From: Fimbriiglobus sp. | Lineage (GTDB): Bacteria; Planctomycetota; Planctomycetia; Gemmatales; Gemmataceae | DNA length: 64,000 nucleotides | Assembly: GCA_022841795.1 (NCBI GenBank) | Contig: JALHQU010000002.1 | Span: forward strand, 37,487 to 101,486 | Reading direction: 5' to 3' | Shown: positions 9,160 to 16,067 of the stretch, piece by piece | Layout of the letters: each line of letters opens with the position of its first letter | Numbering within the stretch: position 1 is the stretch's first letter | The notes under the pieces: model-generated | Database searches by the model: none | What the model was told of the DNA's origin: nothing | The model's input: only the letters and a program-made list of their open reading frames with translations | Translations under genes and position numbers: made by a program

Positions 9160-9285
9160 GGCAGCCGTCCGTAGGCTACGGATCAGCCCGTTATGCTACC
9201 GTGGCCGCCTCCCGAAAACTGCACAAGTCGAGCTACGTAGCAGAGCGGGCTATCCTCGTGTATCCTCGGAGGGATAGGGCAGCCA

Positions 9286-10174
9286 ATGACCACCGACGCC
9301 ATCCTGACGCGATTCGACGAACTAAACACGTGGCGGCAGGGCGACCAGCGCGCCCCGCACAAGCCGCTGCTGGTCCTGTACGCGCTGGGCCGGTGGCAAC
9401 AGGGCAAGCCCGAGGTGACGTTCCTCGAAGCGGAACCCGTCCTTACCGATCTGCTTCAGCGGTTCGGCCCCCCGGCGTAAGTCCGACCACCCGGAGCAGC
9501 CGTTCTGGCGGCTTCAGAACGACGGGGTGTGGATCGTTCAGTCGCCCTCGCCCCTGCCCTTGAAGACGGGCGACACCATTCCGCGCGTCGGTGCCCTGCG
9601 CGCGCCGGACGTTCGCGCGGGATTCACCGCGGACGTTCGTTCCGCGCTCACGGCCGACCCGAGCCTCGTTACCTGTATCGCCGCCGCCATCTTGGCCGAA
9701 CACTTCCCCGAGTCCTACCACGAGGATCTGCTCGACGCCGTAGGTCTCACGCTGGAGACCGGCACCGTCGCCAAGCGGAAGCGCGACCCGGCGTTTCGGC
9801 ACCGCATTCTGAAGGCCTACGAATACCGCTGCGCCGTCTGCGGGTTCGACGTGCGGCTCGGCAGCGTGTCGATCGCGCTGGACGCCGCACACATACGCTG
9901 GCACCAGGCCGGCGGCCCAGATACCGAGGTGAACGGCCTGGCGCTCTGCGTGATGCACCACAAGGTGTTCGACCTCGGCGCGTTCACCGTCGCCGACGGC
10001 GTCGTGCTCGTCTCCGACCAGGCCAACGGGACGACCGGTTTCGCGGAGGCGCTCATGGCGCACCACGGCAAGCCAGTACGCCCGCCGCAGCACCCGGATT
10101 GGAAGCCCGAGCCGAAGCACCTGAAGTGGCACGGGCGGGAGGTGTTCAAGGGCGACGCGCGGCATCGGGGGTGA
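9286..10174 (+). pseudogene. Phosphorothioate-type HNH restriction endonuclease, one frameshift
   Basis: Two frames together make one family-length protein of about 295 aa. The first frame (9286-9480) gives the N-terminal domain of ScoMcrA/SprMcrA-like enzymes (LTRFDELNTWRQGDQRAPHK then PLLVLYALGRWQ). The second frame gives SDHPEQPFWRLQNDGVW directly after, then a long linker, then the HNH domain with CAVCGF, DAAHIRWH, NGLALC and MHHKVFD. The break is at a run of six C near 9470. Removing one C restores a single frame. Such proteins bind phosphorothioated or methylated DNA with the N-terminal domain and cut it with the HNH domain. No dnd modification genes are in the window. It could be a real mutation or a sequencing error. 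Confidence 0.72.
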
Positions 10175-10180
10175 TATGCC

Positions 10181-11032
10181 ATGAACCTGTCGTTCCTTGA
10201 GATCGGAACCAAGTACACCCGGCCGGAGTTGGCAGAGCGGTGGGGCTACTCCTCTCACCACGCGATCGGAAAAGGGGTCGTGACGCCCCAGGGCGAGAAG
10301 GTCGTCATTCTGTTCGTCACCCGGATCAAGCAGGAAGCCCTGACGCAGTACGAGGACGCGCTAAGCGGCGACCTGCTTTTCTGGGAAGGGCAGGAGAAGC
10401 ACGGGACCGACGACCGGGTGATCGGCGCCCAGAAGGCCGGCGACGAGGTGCATCTGTTCTACCGCGAGATCCACCACTCGCCTTTCGAGTACAAGGGACG
10501 GGTGCTTCTCCTCAGCTATCAACGGGGGACCGACTCCTCGAGCCGGTTCGTCTTCCGGCTCGAACACGACCAGGGCGCGGCCGACGACCTGGAGCGCTTC
10601 CGGAGCGAGATCGACGCGGTGCCAGAGGTTACGGAGCGGGAGGAGTTGCGGAAGGCACGCGTCGGGCAAGGTCGATTCCGGAAGCTCCTGCTCGAGCGTT
10701 GGGGATCGCGGTGCGCGGTGACCGGAGTGAGCATGCCCGCGGTCCTAATGGCCTCGCACATCAAGCCGTGGCGGTGTGCGGGCAATGCTGAACGGCTGGA
10801 CCCGAACAACGGGCTCCTGCTGCTGCCGCAGTACGACAAGCTGTTCGACAAGGGGTACGTCTCCTTCGACGCAGGGGGCGGGCTCATGGTGTCCCCGGCT
10901 CTGCCCGAAGACAGGTTTGACCTGCTGGGGATCCGCGCGGAAGCCCGGCTTGCGAGGCTAGTGCCGGAACACCAGCCCTTCCTGTCCTTCCACCGGGACC
11001 GCGTGTTCATCCACCGCGAAGAAGATGCGTAA
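10181..11032 (+). CDS. HNH endonuclease with N-terminal DUF3427-like domain
   Basis: The protein is 283 aa. Residues 1-115 (GTKYTRPELAERWGY, then a beta-rich stretch ending GRVLLLSYQ) resemble the DUF3427-type domain found at the front of restriction-like nucleases. The C-terminal part is an HNH_2-type nuclease: CAVTGV, MASHIKPW, DPNNGLLLLPQYDKLFDKGY. The His of ASHIKP and the N-x-L / D-K-x-F-D block are the usual metal and catalytic positions. It begins seven bases after the phosphorothioate-type HNH gene, so both were probably co-transcribed. The pairing suggests modification-dependent restriction; the substrate is not known. Confidence 0.78.
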   Translation: MNLSFLEIGTKYTRPELAERWGYSSHHAIGKGVVTPQGEKVVILFVTRIKQEALTQYEDALSGDLLFWEGQEKHGTDDRVIGAQKAGDEVHLFYREIHHSPFEYKGRVLLLSYQRGTDSSSRFVFRLEHDQGAADDLERFRSEIDAVPEVTEREELRKARVGQGRFRKLLLERWGSRCAVTGVSMPAVLMASHIKPWRCAGNAERLDPNNGLLLLPQYDKLFDKGYVSFDAGGGLMVSPALPEDRFDLLGIRAEARLARLVPEHQPFLSFHRDRVFIHREEDA

Positions 11033-11189
11033 CGCTCGGCGGCTTCGGCCTCGCGCATCCCGGCAGCCGCGCCTGCTTACCGCACTCGCAGTGCTTCGGG
11101 CACCGCAGACACTCGCGGCAGATCCCGGGGCGGACGCAGTTGCAGTTCAGGGGCAGGCAGTTCCGGCGCAGGCAACACGTGCATTCCAT
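11007..11189 (-). CDS. Small cysteine-rich protein (60 aa)
   Basis: ATG 11189 has a strong AGGAGG seven bases upstream. The product begins MECTCCLRRNC and has twelve cysteines in about 48 residues, arranged as CxCC, CxC, CxxC and CxxHCEC clusters, followed by a basic Pro-rich tail. This suggests a compact metal-binding or disulphide-rich fold. It overlaps the 3' end of the HNH gene by 26 bp on the opposite strand. The function is unknown. The ribosome binding site and the Cys pattern support a real gene. Confidence 0.5.
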   Translation of the reverse strand: MECTCCLRRNCLPLNCNCVRPGICRECLRCPKHCECGKQARLPGCARPKPPSVTHLLRGG

Positions 11190-11370
11190 GACGCACCTCC
11201 TGCCTCCAGCAGAGCGCGATTGGGGCGGAAGCGCGATGTCGGTAGGTGCGGAAAGTGGTTGCGCGAACCCATCGTCGGTGCTACGTGTCACCTTCTTTAC
11301 CCGCGTGAATGCGGCCTTTCAGGAGTTCCACCATGCCGACCAGTTCCCGCTCATCATCTTCATCCGACTA

Positions 11371-11458
11371 GGAGGGGTGGCAGAGCGGTAATGCGTCGGC
11401 TTGCTAAGCCGTGGCCAGCCGCAAGGCTGCGAGAGTTCGATTCTCTCTCCCTCCGCCA
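11371..11458 (+). tRNA. tRNA-Ser(GCT)
   Basis: An 88-nt tRNA with acceptor GGAGGGG pairing with TCCCTCC (one G-U), a D arm, an anticodon loop TTGCTAA (anticodon GCU, reads AGC/AGU), a long variable arm of the serine type, T arm GAGAG-TTCGATT-CTCTC, G73 and an encoded CCA. It is the first of three tRNA genes in a row beside a tyrosine recombinase. Confidence 0.9.
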
Positions 11459-11463
11459 TCTTC

Positions 11464-11550
11464 GGAGGGTGCCGCTGTGCAGGACGGCAACTGGTCTCGA
11501 AAACCAGGGGAACGGCAACGTTAGGGGTTCGACTCCTCCACCCTCCGCCA
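11464..11550 (+). tRNA. tRNA-Ser(CGA)
   Basis: An 87-nt tRNA with acceptor GGAGGGT/ACCCTCC, anticodon loop CTCGAAA (CGA, reads UCG), a long variable arm, a T arm with TTCGACT, and an encoded GCCA end. The D-arm region is unusual: the usual T8-x9 linker is compressed between the acceptor and a GCCG/CGGC stem. It lies five bases after tRNA-Ser(GCT), so they are probably co-transcribed. Confidence 0.82.
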
Positions 11551-11628
11551 TACTTGATGACATTCCCGTTACGCCGTGGCACCGTGCCAAACATGAAATC
11601 GTCATCGCACATATCCGCCGCCCTTCAC

Positions 11629-11704
11629 GGGGCGGTAGCTCAGCAGTCAGAGCAGCCGGCTTATATCCGGTTGGTCGATGGTGCAATTCCATCCCACCCC
11701 ACCA
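11629..11704 (+). tRNA. tRNA-Ile(TAT)
   Basis: A 76-nt tRNA with acceptor GGGGCGG against CCACCCC (one C-A mismatch), D arm AGCTC, anticodon loop CTTATAT (UAU, reads the rare AUA codon), T arm GATGG-TGCAATT-CCATC, A73 and an encoded CCA. A UAU anticodon for Ile is uncommon in bacteria, where AUA is usually read by a lysidine-modified CAU tRNA. It is typical of phage or mobile-element tRNA sets. Confidence 0.82.
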
Positions 11705-11857
11705 CATCCCGCTTCAGACGATTACCCAGGCGATGCCGGGGAGGTCTTTCGTCATTTCGCTTTCGGTTATCCTGACCAAGGGCGGTACGCCAATCACGCC
11801 GAACATCCGACCTCTCCTGACAGCCGTTACCCGTCCCGTCGACCATCGCCATTGCGG

Positions 11858-12844
11858 TCAGATGGTGATCCGCTCGATCTCGTCGAGCGAGGGCTTGTCG
11901 TCCCGCCGGTCGTAGAGTTTGGTCGTGCGGGCTGATTCGTGGTTGGCGAGTTGCTGGGCCTTCTCCAGCGTACCGCCGTTGAGCAGGTAGTTGGTGATAC
12001 CCGTGGCCCGGAAGGTGTGACAGCCGATGGCCGTCTCGATGCCGGCGTCCTTCTGCCGCCGCTTCACCATCCGGTACGCGTCCCGCCGGGTCAGCGGGTT
12101 GTCGGTGAGACGCCCGGTCTTCCCGGCGGCCGTGCGGAACAATGACCCCTTCTTGTCACCACCGATGCCCGCCGCCGCGACGTAAGTGTCGAGGTACTCT
12201 TCGAGTTTGTGGTGGGCGGGCAGGTCGTGAAGCTTCCCGCCCTTTTCGTGCAGCCGGAGCCACCACCGCTTGCCCTGCGGGTAGTAGTCCTGCACTCGCA
12301 TCCCGACGACTGCCCCGACGCGGGCGAACGAGTACACCATGACGGCGATGACCGCCCGGTCGCGGAGGCCCACGACGGTCGTGGTGTCGATTCGTGCCAA
12401 GAGGGTCCGGGCCTCGTCCTCGTCGAGGACCGGGGTCTTCCCCTTCTTCGCGGAGTAACTCGGCCCCCGCACGGCCGCGGCCGGGTTCATCTCGATGACC
12501 TGCCCGACCACCAGGTAGTCGAACAGCATCCGGATGGCGGCGAGGTGCTGTTTGACGGTAGGGGCCGCCCGCTCGCGGCACAGTAACTCGACGTACGCCG
12601 CGACGTGGATGGGGCGCACCGCTTCGAGCGTGAGTGTCCTCGCCTCGACCCACCGAAAGAACGGCGTCACCGCCCGGAGGTACGCCATCCGGGTGTTCTC
12701 GTTGCGGATGGTGGCGGTAAAGAACTCGACGAACTTCTCCCCGGCCCGCTTCCCAGCCCGAACGATGACCGCGGGGAGGGGACCGTCGGCCTCAATCCTA
12801 ACTACCGCTCCGGGCGAATTCGTTCCCAGGACTTCCCCACTCAC
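11858..12844 (-). CDS. Tyrosine recombinase / integrase
   Basis: A 328-aa site-specific recombinase. The N-terminal SAM-like core-binding domain covers about residues 30-130 (ENTRMAYLRAVTPFFRWVEA). The catalytic domain follows with Arg in YSFARVGAVVGM, the HxxR box in CHTFRATGITNYL, His in LANHESARTTKLY and the nucleophile Tyr in that same KLYDRR segment. It starts at GTG 12844, overlapping the stop of the DUF6166 gene (GTGA). The three-tRNA array lies 153 bp beyond its 3' end. It is separate from the integrase at 28609-29796, which suggests a nested or composite element. Confidence 0.88.
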   Translation of the reverse strand: MSGEVLGTNSPGAVVRIEADGPLPAVIVRAGKRAGEKFVEFFTATIRNENTRMAYLRAVTPFFRWVEARTLTLEAVRPIHVAAYVELLCRERAAPTVKQHLAAIRMLFDYLVVGQVIEMNPAAAVRGPSYSAKKGKTPVLDEDEARTLLARIDTTTVVGLRDRAVIAVMVYSFARVGAVVGMRVQDYYPQGKRWWLRLHEKGGKLHDLPAHHKLEEYLDTYVAAAGIGGDKKGSLFRTAAGKTGRLTDNPLTRRDAYRMVKRRQKDAGIETAIGCHTFRATGITNYLLNGGTLEKAQQLANHESARTTKLYDRRDDKPSLDEIERITI

Positions 12845-13236
12845 GTCTCAACCTCCGTTGCATCCGCCCCGGTAACCCAGCGGATGACCTCGTCGCGGGT
12901 GAGTTCCCACCGGTCGCCCGCGAACCCGGCGATGACCTGGAATTTGAACTTCTGGTAGAGCGTCCGGGCACGCTCGGCCCCGACCGCGTCGGCGAGAATC
13001 GCGAGGGCGAGCTGGGCAGGCCCGGAACCCCCGTAGCCCCACTCGAACCCGGTCGGCGAGTGACCCCGGATGTCCGTCCGCAACGGGAGGGGGAAGACGC
13101 GGCCGCGGTCGTCCTCGCGGGCGACGGTCGCCCCGCAGGCTGTCCGTACGCCGACATACTTGACGGTCGGCCGGTCGGTCAGGCTCGCGCCGTCTCCGCC
13201 GGGGGTGTGGTGTTGGGGGTCGAAGCCGGGTTGCAT
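12841..13236 (-). CDS. DUF6166 family protein
   Basis: A 131-aa protein with the DUF6166 pattern: KYVGVR at the start of the domain, LPLRTDIRGHSPTGFEWGYGG, and GPAQLALAILADAVG later. These proteins are short and soluble, often found on mobile elements, and have no known function. ATG 13236 is chosen because GGAGG lies three bases upstream; longer in-frame starts read into arginine-rich non-coding-like sequence. Its stop overlaps the recombinase GTG. Confidence 0.7.
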   Translation of the reverse strand: MQPGFDPQHHTPGGDGASLTDRPTVKYVGVRTACGATVAREDDRGRVFPLPLRTDIRGHSPTGFEWGYGGSGPAQLALAILADAVGAERARTLYQKFKFQVIAGFAGDRWELTRDEVIRWVTGADATEVET

Positions 13237-13367
13237 ATGCCTCCGTTCAGTTGTGGTTGCCCGCCCCGCACCGCGGCCAGGCACTGCGAAGATCAGCCTT
13301 GAGGTGGCCGACAGACACTAGCTTCCTGCTCATACACGTTCCGGACCGGTCATGAGGAAGAGACCAC

Positions 13368-13589
13368 TCACTCGTCGCCATCACTGTCTTCCGCGACCAG
13401 GTCTTCGAGAAACCGCTCGATGGTCCGCATCATGTGCTCCGGGCCGCCCGCCCGTGCCTTCTCGAAGAACTCTTCGAGTTCCTTGTCGGTCGGGACGCCG
13501 AGCATCTCCCCTCGTTCGAGACGCCCGTCGAGTGCACTGGCACTCCCGCCCGTCTCTTCCGACCGCGTCCTCACTCGCCTCCTCACCAT
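13368..13589 (-). CDS. Small acidic hypothetical protein
   Basis: A 73-aa frame, with a credible segment from about residue 30 (VPTDKELEEFFEKARAGG then a helical, Glu/Asp-rich end). It may be a short helical protein. It sits 131 bp upstream of the DUF6166-recombinase pair on the same strand and downstream of the AT-rich promoter-like region. The start is uncertain: ATG 13589, or ATG 13502 at the MLGVP site. No family recognised. Confidence 0.4.
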   Translation of the reverse strand: MVRRRVRTRSEETGGSASALDGRLERGEMLGVPTDKELEEFFEKARAGGPEHMMRTIERFLEDLVAEDSDGDE

Positions 13590-13780
13590 AATCCACCCCT
13601 ACAAAAAGATATCAATATCTATTTACATTATTCTCGTATAATTGTACATATAATGATGCATAACGTCCTTTATGCACCACTATCCGGGGTGTGGCACGGA
13701 CTCGCAGTTTGGTTCGGGAGGGGGAGAACACCGCGGGTGACTCCGGAGACACGGTCAGCCGCAGTTCATCATGGAGGAAT
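13590..13780 (+). promoter_or_regulatory. AT-rich divergent control region
   Basis: This is an AT-rich patch in a very GC-rich region, between a leftward operon and a rightward gene. It has two TATAAT hexamers (13637-13642 and 13649-13654), an AGATAT-CA-ATATCT inverted repeat near 13607-13620, and a TGCATAA-N6-TTATGCA inverted repeat at about 13660-13679. A GGAGG ribosome binding site precedes the ATG at 13781. This is a likely divergent promoter and operator; no matching -35 was assigned. Confidence 0.4.
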
Positions 13781-14194
13781 ATGACACGAGACATCATCAC
13801 GACGAGCGGAGGGCTCACCTTGGTCAGCGTCGACGGCACCCTGACCATCGAGAGGGACGGCACGGCTGTTTGCACCGAGGATGACGGCGACAGGTTCCAC
13901 GAGTACGTCGGCATTTACTTTGGGGCGAGAGTCGAACTCGCCGTCGCGACCGGTGCCTTAACACCCACCCCCGGCCAGGAGAGGGGGGCCGACGAGCCCG
14001 ACACCCGCCCCGTGGAGGCGGGTGACGACGAGGACCGCCGAGAGGCCGCAGCAGAGTACGAAGCTGCCATTGCAGAGACGCGAGCATTGGAGGCGGCCCA
14101 CCCTGGCCGACGACTGCTTCCCGTGGATAGCAACTGCACGTGCTGCGGGCGCTTCCACCGCTTCGAGCCGTGCGAACACTGCGACGACATTTAA
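13781..14194 (+). CDS. Hypothetical protein with C-terminal CxxC pairs
   Basis: A 137-aa soluble protein. The first 45 residues look like a small beta domain (LTLVSVDGTLTIERDGTAV). The middle is an acidic, Glu/Asp/Ala-rich helix. The C-terminus has CTCCGRFHRFEPCEHC, a likely zinc-binding knuckle. ATG 13781 has GGAGG four bases upstream; the longer reading from 13691 lacks a credible ribosome binding site. A hairpin follows the stop. No family recognised. Confidence 0.55.
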   Translation: MTRDIITTSGGLTLVSVDGTLTIERDGTAVCTEDDGDRFHEYVGIYFGARVELAVATGALTPTPGQERGADEPDTRPVEAGDDEDRREAAAEYEAAIAETRALEAAHPGRRLLPVDSNCTCCGRFHRFEPCEHCDDI

Positions 14195-14199
14195 TCAAC

Positions 14200-14226
14200 C
14201 CGCCGGGGGAGAGTAGCCCCCGGCGG
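14200..14226 (+). terminator. GC-rich hairpin after the 137-aa gene
   Basis: A perfect 10-bp stem (ccgccggggg with cccccggcgg) and a 7-nt loop (agagtag), six bases after the stop codon. There is no T-run, so it may be a weak terminator or an mRNA-stabilising hairpin. A near-identical stem follows the DUF932 gene at 16043-16067. Confidence 0.45.
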
Positions 14227-14244
14227 TTCTATCGGAGAAGCCAC

Positions 14245-14466
14245 ATGACCCAGAAGATTGCGAAGTGCCAGATCGGACCGTACCCGAAGACGCTCGGCGA
14301 CCAGATGCCCGCGGTCGAGGTTACGTTCGAGGACGGCACGGTGAAGAAGTTATTCGAGTTCTACCCCGATGAAATTGCGTTCCGGGCGTCTGAGTTCCTC
14401 GGGCTGACCGAGGACGAGGCCCTGCGGCTCAGGCACGAGAGAGACGTCGAGTATTTGCAACGGTAA
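14245..14466 (+). CDS. Small hypothetical protein (73 aa)
   Basis: A small protein beginning MTQKIAKCQIGPYPKTLG, with a beta-rich first half (AVEVTFEDGTVKKLFEFYP) and a helical second half ending in DVEYLQR. ATG 14245 follows GGAGAAG. The composition is that of a real folded protein. No family is recognised. It lies between two GC hairpins. Confidence 0.5.
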   Translation: MTQKIAKCQIGPYPKTLGDQMPAVEVTFEDGTVKKLFEFYPDEIAFRASEFLGLTEDEALRLRHERDVEYLQR

Positions 14467-14554
14467 CCGCACAGCAGGGACACCGGTCGGAGGCGTAGGC
14501 ACAGCCCCGCTCCGGGTAGCGCGGGCGCGCCAACCTCAGGACGGGTTGGTCCGC

Positions 14555-14590
14555 TCCGCCACTGCCCGTGCAGGCGCGGGCAGTGGCGGA
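14555..14590. repeat. Perfect 14-bp inverted repeat
   Basis: tccgccactgcccg at 14555-14568 and its exact complement at 14577-14590 enclose an 8-nt loop (tgcaggcg). There is no T-tract on either side. It sits in the gene-free gap 14467-14681 between a rightward gene and a leftward HTH gene, so it could be a bidirectional terminator. Confidence 0.5.
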
Positions 14591-14681
14591 GTGAAGGAAG
14601 GAATCAAATGAAGGAATCAGCGAGCTCGAAGTCGGGGCCGTGTGAGTCGTTCCGTCCTAATGGAACACGCCTCGCATAAGG

Positions 14682-14921
14682 CTACCCCCTCCGTCCGCAC
14701 GAAGGGGTCACGAACGACGGGCGGCCGCGGGGCCGTCGGGGGACCCGTTTCAATCTCGCCACGTCCGACCGGAGGACGAGTCGCACCACGCCCACCTGGG
14801 CCGCGACAGTGAGGCGGCCGTCCCTGAGATACTGTTCTACTCGTGACTTCGAGACGGCGAGTTCCCGTGCGGCCTCGGAAAGAGTCATGTACTCGTGAAA
14901 CACATCCCCGTCACACTTCAT
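14682..14921 (-). CDS. HTH DNA-binding protein, excisionase/MerR-like
   Basis: A 79-aa protein with the helix-turn-helix pattern MTLSEAARELAVSKSRVEQYL followed by RDGRLTVA, then a beta hairpin and 'SDVARLKR'. This is the HTH_17 excisionase/MerR type. The tail is basic (VPRRPRGRPS). It is transcribed away from the DUF932 gene across an AT-rich spacer and could regulate that spacer or serve as a recombination directionality factor. Which of these applies is not decidable here. Confidence 0.65.
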   Translation of the reverse strand: MKCDGDVFHEYMTLSEAARELAVSKSRVEQYLRDGRLTVAAQVGVVRLVLRSDVARLKRVPRRPRGRPSFVTPSCGRRG

Positions 14922-15090
14922 AAGAACTCAATAATGTTAGTATAAATGCTTGATTAAATCTACGCGGTCGTGTAGGTTTATCATCACGAACCGCGTCCCG
15001 AAGCGGTAACAAGCTGCCTCGGGATTGGCCGGTCTCGAAACAACGGCCGTCGGGGCTCCACCCCCGGCGGCCACAACAGAAAGGACAGTT
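14922..15090. promoter_or_regulatory. AT-rich divergent spacer
   Basis: The spacer between the leftward HTH gene and the rightward DUF932 gene. It includes an AT-rich segment (14931-14960) and an imperfect inverted repeat AAATCTAC-N8-GTAGGTTT near 14955-14978. AAAGGA at 15081-15086 is the ribosome binding site for ATG 15091. This is a plausible operator for the HTH protein. Confidence 0.35.
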
Positions 15091-16035
15091 ATGGCACATG
15101 AGTTTGAATCAGGTTTCTTCGTTCGTCAACCGGCCTGGCACCGGCTCGGCGTGTTGCTCCCGGAATCCCCGACCATCGACGACGCCGTCCGACTGGCCGG
15201 TCTCGACTGGCGGGTCTACATGGCCCCGCTCCTCACGGACTGGTGCGAGCGGGTCAAGACCCACCGGGCCGTCGTCCGCGAGAGTGACGGCACGGTGCTG
15301 GGTGTCGTCGGGAACGGTTACCGGCCGCTCCAGAACGACCGGGCGTTCGAGTTCTTCTCCCCGTTCGTCGCCTCCGGGGCGTGCCGCCTGGAGGCGGCCG
15401 GGGCACTCCGGGAGGGCCGGAGGGTCTGGGTGCTCGCCCGCGTGACAGCGGCCGAGGCCGAGGTCGTCGACGGCGACCCGGTGCGGGGCTACTTCCTCCT
15501 CTCGAACGCCCACGACGGGAGTCAGGCGGTCCGCGCCCAGTTCACGAACATTCGGGTCGTGTGCATGAACACACTGGCACTCGCCGACCGGCGGGCGGAA
15601 CTCGGGGTCGAGGACTGTCTGAGGGTCCGCCACACGACCGGGCTCGAATCGGGGCTCGACCTCGTCCAGCGGGCGACCGACATGGCGCACCGGACCTTCG
15701 CCGCGACCGTCGCCGACTATCAGCGGATGGTCTCCCGCCACCTACCCGTGGACGGGTTCCGGCGCTACGTCGCCGACGTCCTCGAGGTGCCGGAGGACTG
15801 CCGGAGACAGGGACAGATGCCGAAGGCGTGGGACGCGATTCTGATGGCCTACCACCGGGGCCCGGGGGCTCGACTGAAGGGCGTCTTCGGCACCTACTGG
15901 GGCGGGTACAACGCGGTGACGGACTGGGTCGACCACAGCCGAGGGGTGAGGGGTGAGGACCAGAGACTCGACTCGGCGTGGTTCGGTGCGGGCGTCCGGG
16001 TGAAGCAACGGGCGTTCGAGCTCGCCCTCGGGTAG
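15091..16035 (+). CDS. DUF932 / phage-plasmid-like protein (first copy)
   Basis: A 314-aa protein of the DUF932 family (also described as phage/plasmid-like TIGR03299). Typical pieces are the N-terminal FVRQPAWHRLG, VVGNGYRPLQNDRAFEFF, the ARVTAAEAEVVDGDPVRGYFLLSN region with the 'N-x-x-V-C-x-N-T' block (FTNIRVVCMNTLALA), and a late GTYWGGYNAVTDWVDH. The start is ATG 15091 with AAAGGA upstream. DUF932 genes are near-universal cargo of phages and conjugative elements, but their activity is unknown. A second DUF932 member follows at 17254. Confidence 0.82.
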   Translation: MAHEFESGFFVRQPAWHRLGVLLPESPTIDDAVRLAGLDWRVYMAPLLTDWCERVKTHRAVVRESDGTVLGVVGNGYRPLQNDRAFEFFSPFVASGACRLEAAGALREGRRVWVLARVTAAEAEVVDGDPVRGYFLLSNAHDGSQAVRAQFTNIRVVCMNTLALADRRAELGVEDCLRVRHTTGLESGLDLVQRATDMAHRTFAATVADYQRMVSRHLPVDGFRRYVADVLEVPEDCRRQGQMPKAWDAILMAYHRGPGARLKGVFGTYWGGYNAVTDWVDHSRGVRGEDQRLDSAWFGAGVRVKQRAFELALG

Positions 16036-16042
16036 CGAGCAA

Positions 16043-16067
16043 CCCGCCGGGGAACCTCCCCGGCGGG
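16043..16067 (+). terminator. GC hairpin after DUF932
   Basis: A perfect 10-bp stem (cccgccgggg with ccccggcggg) with loop aacct, seven bases after the DUF932 stop. There is no T-run. The stem is nearly the same as the hairpin at 14200-14226. Confidence 0.45.

Noticed and set aside
9286..11032. A complete Dnd/Ssp phosphorothioation system
   Set aside because: Only a phosphorothioate-type reader nuclease is seen; no cysteine desulfurase or DndB-E-like genes are in the window.
11025..11915. A 296-codon open frame on the plus strand
   Set aside because: It runs through all three tRNA genes and has no domain; the tRNAs are the real features.
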